Shown here: piece by piece, positions 6,711 to 10,772 of the stretch
How positions within the stretch are numbered: position 1 is the stretch's first letter
Layout: each line of letters starts with the position of its first letter
From: Acetofilamentum sp.
Lineage (GTDB): Bacteria; Bacteroidota; Bacteroidia; Bacteroidales; JAFGUD01
Assembly: GCA_020722645.1 (NCBI GenBank)
Contig: DYKL01000090.1
Span: 1 to 10,772 of the forward strand
Reading direction: 5' to 3'
DNA: 10,772 nt
Program-made: the position numbers and the translations under genes
The notes under the pieces: model-generated
Databases searched by the model: none
What the model was told of the DNA's origin: nothing
Seen by the model: only the letters and a program-made list of their open reading frames with translations

Positions 6711-8846
6711 TTAGTATGGGACAGCGGTTCTTATGACTTCCAAATATTTATTCCACATTATTCCTGTAGTTTTAAATTCTTTTCCAAACATAGTTCTTTC
6801 AAAAATTTCGTCATTATTTAGCAAACCTGTTTCAAAATCGGACATTTCGTCAATTTTCTTTTCAATAGAAAACCACATAATCATTGCAATAATAAATTCT
6901 TTTTGTTCGGTTGTCATTTCTTGAAGTCCTGTTTTGAGCTTCATTATTTCATTTGCCAGCACATATTTATTGTAAATAATTCTTATTTGACGCGGTGTTA
7001 TATCGCTGACGAGTTTCAGATATTTTCTTATGAATGTAAAATCTTCTCGGTAAACCCTTTGTCCTTCTATATATTCAGTATTGCTGTTTGTTTCATAAGC
7101 TGTTAATGTACCGAAAAGCACTTGAATATAAAAAGTGTAATTGTCAAAAATTTCAATTTTTTCATCGTTGTTCAAAGCCGGCAGTTTTAAACCGAAAAGG
7201 AATAATTTGTCGAGATATTCACGTGTCAGGCTGTCCACAATAATTTTGTCGCCTTCTACCATTCCTTTGTATTTGTTTTTAATAACTCTTTTTAGAATAC
7301 GTTCATCAACTGCGGCAACTACTATAACTTTTTCCGAAATAATTTTATTTTCGGTCATAATACGCAGTGAATCAATTATTTTCAAAATATTATCTTCACT
7401 ACATCTGTCTAAATCATCAACAAAAAGTATTATTTTTTTATTCCAAATTTTTGTTAAAAACGCAAAATCTTTTTCAATAGTTGCTTGCAGACCTAAGAGA
7501 TTTTCATATTTTTTTGCTGAAATACGTTTGAATATATTCGACACATTAATACTGTATATCTTCGAAAAATAATAGCTTAAAACAAAAATATAAGTTCCCC
7601 AGAAACCAGCCGAAAATTCAGCTACACCAACAATATCTATTGTTTTTTTGATTGATGAATTTATCAATACAAAATAGACAAAAAAAGGGACTAATGTAAC
7701 AGTTAATATTCTTATAATGTTTAATATCGGTTCTTGTCTGAAATTTGAAATTATTATTTTCAAAAAATAAAAAATCCATTTTACCGAAAAAAGTTTATCT
7801 GGCTTTTTATAATAAGTTTTTGCAAAAGCTTCATATAAATATGCCCAAGATGCTGGTGTGTCGTGATATTTCCAAGCAAGAAATTCTACAATTTCGTAAT
7901 TTCTCAGCTCCATTTTTTTTCGTAGTTCTTTCCAAAAAAATGATTTACCCCTACCCCATTTCCCGAAAATACCAACCATGGATCCTTTTTCTGAAATTAT
8001 CTGGTCAATTATGTTGGCTGTAATTTCAGATAAACCATCTACATTGATTACTCCTTGTTGCGGTTCAGTAAAGATATATACATCTTTAAGCGGATTTCCA
8101 TTGGCATTTGTAAAGCAACTTAATCCTTCAAAATATTTTGTCGAATTTATCTGATTGTTTAAAATTAAAAGCGTTTCTAAATTTTTCAGAAAACTTAAAT
8201 CAGGTAAAGATTTAATTTTATTATTTGATATATTTAATTCTCTAAGATTTAATAATTTAACAATATCAAATATATCAGAAATGTTATTGTCTGATAATTC
8301 TAATTTTGTTAATTTTTCGCAAAAAGTTAACGGTTTTATATCTTTTAATTTGTTTGAGTTAAGCGAAAATTCTTTCAGGTTATTCAAACGGCTTATTCCT
8401 GAAACATTTGAAATTGAATTTTTATCTAAATAAAGTTTTAAAAGGGATTTTAATTTGTAAAGCGGTGAAATATCAGTTATTTCATTAAATTGAAGATTTA
8501 ACCATTTCAAAACCATTAAATTTTCAAGAGGTTCGAGTTTGGTAATTTTATTATCATCTAAATTTACCGCAGTCAGCATTAAATTTTTACGTAAAACCGA
8601 AATATCAGTAATTTTGTTTTTACTCAGATTCAAAACCGACAGAGATTTAAGTTTTGCTATGTCAGTGGGTATTTGTTCCAAGTCTAAACCTTTGATTTTC
8701 AATCCAATGATATTGTCTGAACTATCTAAACAATAAGTACATTCTTTTTCGCCAAAGTCCAAAAAAATGCTTCTTTTGTCGGGTACTTCAATAAATTCGG
8801 CGTTTATTTCTTTACCAATTTGGTTTATTATATCTTTTTCGCTCAT
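6711..8846 (-). CDS. LRR-KAP protein: N-terminal leucine-rich repeats fused to membrane-inserted KAP P-loop NTPase
   Basis: Residues 1-46 look like a cap. Residues 47-244 are nine leucine-rich repeats of exactly 22 residues (repeat starts at 47, 69, 91, 113, 135, 157, 179, 201 and 223; consensus LxxLxLxxNxIxDI), the SDS22/internalin spacing. After a short linker with NANGNPL (247-253, as in LRR-ROCO proteins), the KAP NTPase runs from about 265 to 640. It has Walker A GKWGRGKS (295-302), Walker B IILFVDDLDRC (472-482) with the DDLDRC signature of KAP NTPases, a sensor-like strand VIVVAAVDE (507-515), and TPRQIRIIYN (617-626), matching the conserved 'N/T-P-R' motif. Between Walker A and B, residues about 355-430 hold two to three hydrophobic helices, the membrane insertion usual for this family. 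All key residues are intact. The family includes Kidins220 and F-plasmid PifA, which blocks phage T7. The gene starts 2 nt after the stop of the flippase-like gene. A sensing or anti-phage role is inferred. Confidence 0.92.
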   Translation of the reverse strand: MSEKDIINQIGKEINAEFIEVPDKRSIFLDFGEKECTYCLDSSDNIIGLKIKGLDLEQIPTDIAKLKSLSVLNLSKNKITDISVLRKNLMLTAVNLDDNKITKLEPLENLMVLKWLNLQFNEITDISPLYKLKSLLKLYLDKNSISNVSGISRLNNLKEFSLNSNKLKDIKPLTFCEKLTKLELSDNNISDIFDIVKLLNLRELNISNNKIKSLPDLSFLKNLETLLILNNQINSTKYFEGLSCFTNANGNPLKDVYIFTEPQQGVINVDGLSEITANIIDQIISEKGSMVGIFGKWGRGKSFFWKELRKKMELRNYEIVEFLAWKYHDTPASWAYLYEAFAKTYYKKPDKLFSVKWIFYFLKIIISNFRQEPILNIIRILTVTLVPFFVYFVLINSSIKKTIDIVGVAEFSAGFWGTYIFVLSYYFSKIYSINVSNIFKRISAKKYENLLGLQATIEKDFAFLTKIWNKKIILFVDDLDRCSEDNILKIIDSLRIMTENKIISEKVIVVAAVDERILKRVIKNKYKGMVEGDKIIVDSLTREYLDKLFLFGLKLPALNNDEKIEIFDNYTFYIQVLFGTLTAYETNSNTEYIEGQRVYREDFTFIRKYLKLVSDITPRQIRIIYNKYVLANEIMKLKTGLQEMTTEQKEFIIAMIMWFSIEKKIDEMSDFETGLLNNDEIFERTMFGKEFKTTGIMWNKYLEVIRTAVPY
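8115..8708 (-). repeat. nine 66-bp leucine-rich-repeat coding units
   Basis: This segment encodes residues 47-244 of the LRR-KAP protein. The protein repeat has an unbroken 22-residue period over nine units, so the DNA period is 66 bp. Each unit carries the Lxx[LF/V]xLxxN core; the conserved N residues are N77, N99, N121, N143, N165, N187, N209 and N231. The units differ clearly at DNA level, so the array is old and not a recent tandem expansion. No frameshift or lost repeat is seen. Confidence 0.85.
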
Positions 8847-8848
8847 TT

Positions 8849-9811
8849 TTATTTATTAGCTGAAAGAAATTGAGTTTTGTTTTTAAGAAATAAAAATTGT
8901 CCTGCAAAAACAGGCAAAAGAACGTTTATAACCCATAAAAGAATAGAAGCCATAAGAATTCCCTGCAGATTTTCGGCAAACTGACCAAGTACAAAAATTG
9001 AGACACTGCCTCTAATTCCCAAGTCCGCAATTACAATATTCGGCAAAACGTTCATAAGCAAAAACACTGAAAAAATACCTGCTATAGCTATAAAAAAATC
9101 TATTTCGACATTAAATAATTTTAATAATAAATAATATTGAAAAACAAAAACCAAGTATCGCAACATACTTAAAAACATTGTAATTACAAGTATTTTGTTT
9201 GAATAATCAGTCAAAATACTTGCTTTTTCTATAAATTTTTTCGGAATTCTCAGAAAAGAAAGAATTTTTATAAAAATATCGGGATTAAAAAACAAAACAG
9301 TCATTAAAACCGCTAACACCAACAAAATTGATGCAAAAATATTCAGACTTTCTGAACGAATGCCGTAAGCCCCGAAAAAAAAAAATATAATACTGAATCC
9401 GAACAACCCAAGCACAACAGTAACAGTCATTTGCGCAAAACTGCCAATACATGCCACCACAATTCCTTTAACCCGATTTGAAGGTTTCAGATATATAGAC
9501 CTGCCCCCGATTTCTCCTATTCGGTTGGGTGTAAAAAGCCCGAAAATTATTCCTATCAATACACTTTTTAACGAATCAAAAAAACTAATTTTTTCGACTT
9601 TTTTTATTAATAATTGCCATTTTATTGCTTCTATTGACCAGTTTACAAACATCAATAAAAGCACAAAAACAAGTATGTGAATCAAATTGTAATTAAAAAT
9701 TATTCCGCCTGAAAAATCAAACTCTTTGAAACGATGAATAATATATAAATACGACAAAGTGATAATTACAACTTTAAATAAATAATTCCATATTTTGTTT
9801 TTTTGTTTCAT
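8849..9811 (-). CDS. flippase-like integral membrane protein (lysylphosphatidylglycerol synthase TM / UPF0104 family)
   Basis: This 320-residue polytopic inner-membrane protein belongs to the family of the membrane part of lysylphosphatidylglycerol synthases (PF03706, UPF0104), often annotated as flippase-like. Family marks seen are a W-x-x-E-A-x-x-W segment after the second helix (58-65), GLFTPNRIGEIGGR (91-104), and ADLGIRGSVSIFV (262-274), the usual 'G-x-R' helix start. Seven to nine hydrophobic helices can be counted (about 11-27, 43-59, 82-94, 118-148, 157-175, 205-230, 237-258, 285-308). No soluble aminoacyl-transferase domain is attached, so lipid aminoacylation is unlikely. Transport or handling of a lipid or glycolipid is the usual guess. 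A reading from TTG 9814 adds one residue, but ATG 9811 is the better start. It is the first gene of the - strand group and lies 2 nt before the LRR-KAP gene. Its natural partner may be the nearby glycosyltransferase. Confidence 0.88.
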   Translation of the reverse strand: MKQKNKIWNYLFKVVIITLSYLYIIHRFKEFDFSGGIIFNYNLIHILVFVLLLMFVNWSIEAIKWQLLIKKVEKISFFDSLKSVLIGIIFGLFTPNRIGEIGGRSIYLKPSNRVKGIVVACIGSFAQMTVTVVLGLFGFSIIFFFFGAYGIRSESLNIFASILLVLAVLMTVLFFNPDIFIKILSFLRIPKKFIEKASILTDYSNKILVITMFLSMLRYLVFVFQYYLLLKLFNVEIDFFIAIAGIFSVFLLMNVLPNIVIADLGIRGSVSIFVLGQFAENLQGILMASILLWVINVLLPVFAGQFLFLKNKTQFLSANK

Positions 9812-9842
9812 CAAAAGTTATTTGTTTCTAAATACATAACCG

Positions 9843-9875
9843 CAAAAATAACAAAATTATTTTTGAGATGTCAAA
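9843..9875 (-). promoter_or_regulatory. promoter of the flippase-like / LRR-KAP transcript
   Basis: On the - strand, TTTG (9872-9875) is followed after 21 nt by TATTTTTG (9843-9850), a good match to the Bacteroidota TTTG / TAnnTTTG promoter. The predicted start near 9836 leaves a leader of about 25 nt before ATG 9811. A second TAnnTTTG match, TAATTTTG, lies at 9852-9859 but has no -33 partner. This is the best promoter match in the window. Confidence 0.55.
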
Positions 9876-9931
9876 TTCAGAAAGTAATAATTGTTTGTAT
9901 TTTGAAGTTTATTTACTTTTTGAGGTAAAAT

Positions 9932-9947
9932 ATTTACTGAAGTTTCG
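9932..9947 (+). repeat. left arm of a distant inverted repeat
   Basis: ATTTACTGAAGTTTCG matches the reverse complement of 10439-10454 (CGAAACTTCAGTTAAT) at 15 of 16 positions, including 12 in a row. The arms bracket about 520 bp that contain all the direct repeats. No target-site duplication is evident outside the arms. It may mark a degenerate, non-autonomous mobile element. Confidence 0.4.
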
Positions 9948-10141
9948 CATTAAATCTAATATGCAATATAACAAATATTTACAAAACTAAAAACAAATTA
10001 AAATATTGATTATCAATAAGTTAATAATTCCAAAAAATGTATGGAAACAATTTTATCAGAAAATATTTTAATCACATAGTATCACGAAGGATTTTATAAC
10101 TCTGTACAACTTTGTGGTATCAAAATATAACCTTAATAGTT

Positions 10142-10176
10142 TTAAATTCAACTATTTAATTCAAGTGCGAAAATTC
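10142..10176 (+). repeat. direct repeat A, copy 1
   Basis: A 35-nt unit starting TTAAATTCAACTATTTAATT matches 10413-10447 at 33 of 35 positions; the first 25 are identical. Its 3' end (TGCGAAAATTC) also appears in inverted form at 9939-9949 with one mismatch. Confidence 0.75.
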
Positions 10177-10197
10177 ATTTACTTTCAATTCATGCAT

Positions 10198-10236
10198 GAT
10201 ATTTCCAGTATGACTGGGGGTGGAGGTAAATTCCAC
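10198..10236 (+). repeat. direct repeat B, copy 1
   Basis: A 39-nt unit starting GATATTTCCAGTATGACTG matches 10373-10411 at 34 of 39 positions. It contains the inverted repeat GTGGA-N7-TCCAC, a weaker form of the hairpin in copy 2. Confidence 0.7.
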
Positions 10237-10372
10237 GTAAAATAGTCCTGCTGGAAGCAACTTGCCTGCATTAATAGCTTGATGTTCAATTAAGAACAAT
10301 GTACAATTAATTGCACTTAGGAATTTTAAAATTTTTTAAATGCTAAGATCCTTACAGGACAAGTTCAAGCAA

Positions 10373-10411
10373 GATATTTCCAATATGACTGTGGGTGGAA
10401 CGAAATTCCAC
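10373..10411 (+). repeat. direct repeat B, copy 2, with hairpin
   Basis: This is the second copy of the 39-nt unit. Here the 3' part forms a perfect 7-bp hairpin, GGTGGAA-CGAAA-TTCCACC (10394-10412). The stem is G/C-rich for this AT-rich region. Mismatches with copy 1 fall mainly in the loop and inner stem. Copy A2 follows after 1 nt. Confidence 0.7.
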
Positions 10412-10412
10412 C

Positions 10413-10447
10413 TTAAATTCAACTATTTAATTCAAGTACGAAACTTC
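10413..10447 (+). repeat. direct repeat A, copy 2
   Basis: This is the second copy of the 35-nt unit, directly after repeat B copy 2. The order across the cluster is A1, B1, B2, A2, all in the same orientation, so this is not a simple tandem duplication. Its right end runs into the right arm of the inverted repeat (10439-10454). Confidence 0.75.
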
Positions 10448-10537
10448 AGTTAATCCATAACTTTTCTATTTTTTACGTAATTATTTTATACTTAATTGAT
10501 TTTTAACGACTTAAATCTTTCATGTTAAAATTAAATA

Positions 10538-10553
10538 TTACGTATTTACGTAA
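10538..10553. promoter_or_regulatory. TTACGTA-TT-TACGTAA inverted repeat (possible operator)
   Basis: Two 7-bp arms with a 2-nt spacer form a near-perfect palindrome. Further TTACGTA copies occur at 10473-10479 and 10614-10620, and a 13-nt direct repeat TATTACGTATTTA occurs at 10536-10548 and 10612-10624. This pattern suits a dimeric DNA-binding protein, but no regulator gene is in the window. Confidence 0.35.
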
Positions 10554-10670
10554 AATTTAATACTTGTTTATTTTTGTTATGTTTACTGATATTGTTGCAA
10601 ATCAAAGCCTCTATTACGTATTTATAGGAAAAGTTACGGGTTAATAATAGAAGATTATATTATCTGAATC

Positions 10671-10699
10671 AAAAAAAAGTTGTTCATAAACAACCTTTT
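10671..10699 (-). terminator. rho-independent terminator for a gene entering from the right edge
   Basis: On the - strand the sequence reads AAAAG, GTTGTT, TATG, AACAAC, then eight T. The 6-bp stem with a 4-nt loop is followed directly by the T tract; the flanking A/T runs lengthen the stem around one bulged base. On the + strand it ends in C-TTTT and would work less well. It implies a - strand gene whose 3' end is at or beyond 10745-10772. Short frames there end at stops near 10745-10755, but too little is visible to name the product. Confidence 0.65.
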
Positions 10700-10772
10700 G
10701 AAACTTAACACTATTTATTTAAAACGGAACTTACTTACAACTTTTCAGGTTTTACAGGCGATAGCTAAGAAA

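Larger units (their letters stand above)
9812..10772. other. long intergenic region without a convincing gene
   Basis: About 960 nt hold no open frame that looks like a real protein. The contents are the - strand promoter near 9843, a repeat cluster (about 9932-10454), a cluster of TTACGTA motifs (10473-10620) and a - strand terminator (about 10671-10699). The longest frame of note (10072-10245, + strand, 57 codons without an early ATG) reads through one copy of each repeat and has no recognisable domain. The frame through the other copy reads similar residues (DISSMTGGG versus DISNMTVGG), which repeat identity alone explains. Confidence 0.6.

Noticed and set aside
7141..7572. 143-codon + strand frame opposite the LRR-KAP gene, and other long antisense frames over the two large - strand genes
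   Set aside because: These are shadows of well-supported genes with clear domains on the other strand, and their translations show no family features.
8849..9811. Lipid aminoacylation by the LPG-synthase-like protein
   Set aside because: Only the membrane domain is present; the soluble aminoacyl-transferase half of true synthases is absent.
10081..10120. Stretch reading CACGAAGGATTTTATAACTC then a CTTTGTGGTA-like part, reminiscent of the ACTTTGTG-type intergenic repeats seen in many genomes
   Set aside because: Only one copy is in the window and the resemblance is from memory, so it cannot be supported here.
10072..10245. 57-codon stop-free frame on the + strand through repeats A1 and B1, with a similar translated stretch in copy 2
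   Set aside because: There is no start codon at its beginning, no domain, and the similarity of the two translations follows from DNA repeat identity. A transposase remnant is possible but nothing in the residues supports one.
1..10772. CRISPR arrays, tRNA or rRNA genes, insertion sequences with a transposase
   Set aside because: No regularly spaced identical repeats, no cloverleaf-like or rRNA-like segments and no transposase-like protein were seen on either strand.

Overview
This window comes from a low-GC member of the Bacteroidota. Two proteins carry C-terminal sorting domains of the type IX secretion system (T9SS), which is restricted to that phylum. Several start regions have Bacteroidota-type promoter boxes (TAnnTTTG) and no clear Shine-Dalgarno sequence. 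The standard genetic code fits every gene. Genus and species cannot be read from the sequence.

Layout. (1) 1-4046: two secreted proteins that converge. The first is a 425-codon T9SS type A cargo on the + strand, whose natural ATG is put out of frame by a one-base deficit in adjacent poly-A and poly-T tracts. The second is an 816-aa T9SS type B cargo on the - strand, with a propeller-like region, a PKD-like domain and four Ig-like repeats. (2) 4139-5512, + strand: a YbjQ/UPF0145 protein, a 44-aa one-helix membrane peptide 3 nt downstream, and a family 2 glycosyltransferase whose start codon is the last of five CAATG repeats. (3) 5509-9811, - strand: four genes that may form one or two transcripts. 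In transcription order they are a flippase-like (lysylphosphatidylglycerol-synthase-type) membrane protein; then, 2 nt later, an LRR-KAP protein (nine 22-residue leucine-rich repeats, then a KAP P-loop NTPase with a membrane insertion); then, after 293 nt with its own promoter box, a protein with an N-terminal EAD11-like effector-associated domain and a helical tail; and finally, 3 nt later, a 98-aa protein of unknown function. (4) 9812-10772: about 960 nt with no convincing gene. It holds the promoter of the - strand group, a cluster of imperfect direct and inverted repeats, several TTACGTA motifs, and a good terminator for a gene that must enter from the right edge on the - strand.

The part most likely to be a new system is 5509-9811. 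An N-terminal solenoid joined to a membrane-inserted KAP NTPase resembles the architecture of animal Kidins220 (ankyrin repeats plus KAP). It reverses the usual order in bacterial NLR-like proteins, where the repeats are C-terminal. An EAD-type protein close by points to an NTPase-controlled conflict (anti-phage or self/non-self) module. That role is inferred from domain families and gene order; no effector enzyme is visible in the window, and the KAP protein itself has no EAD.
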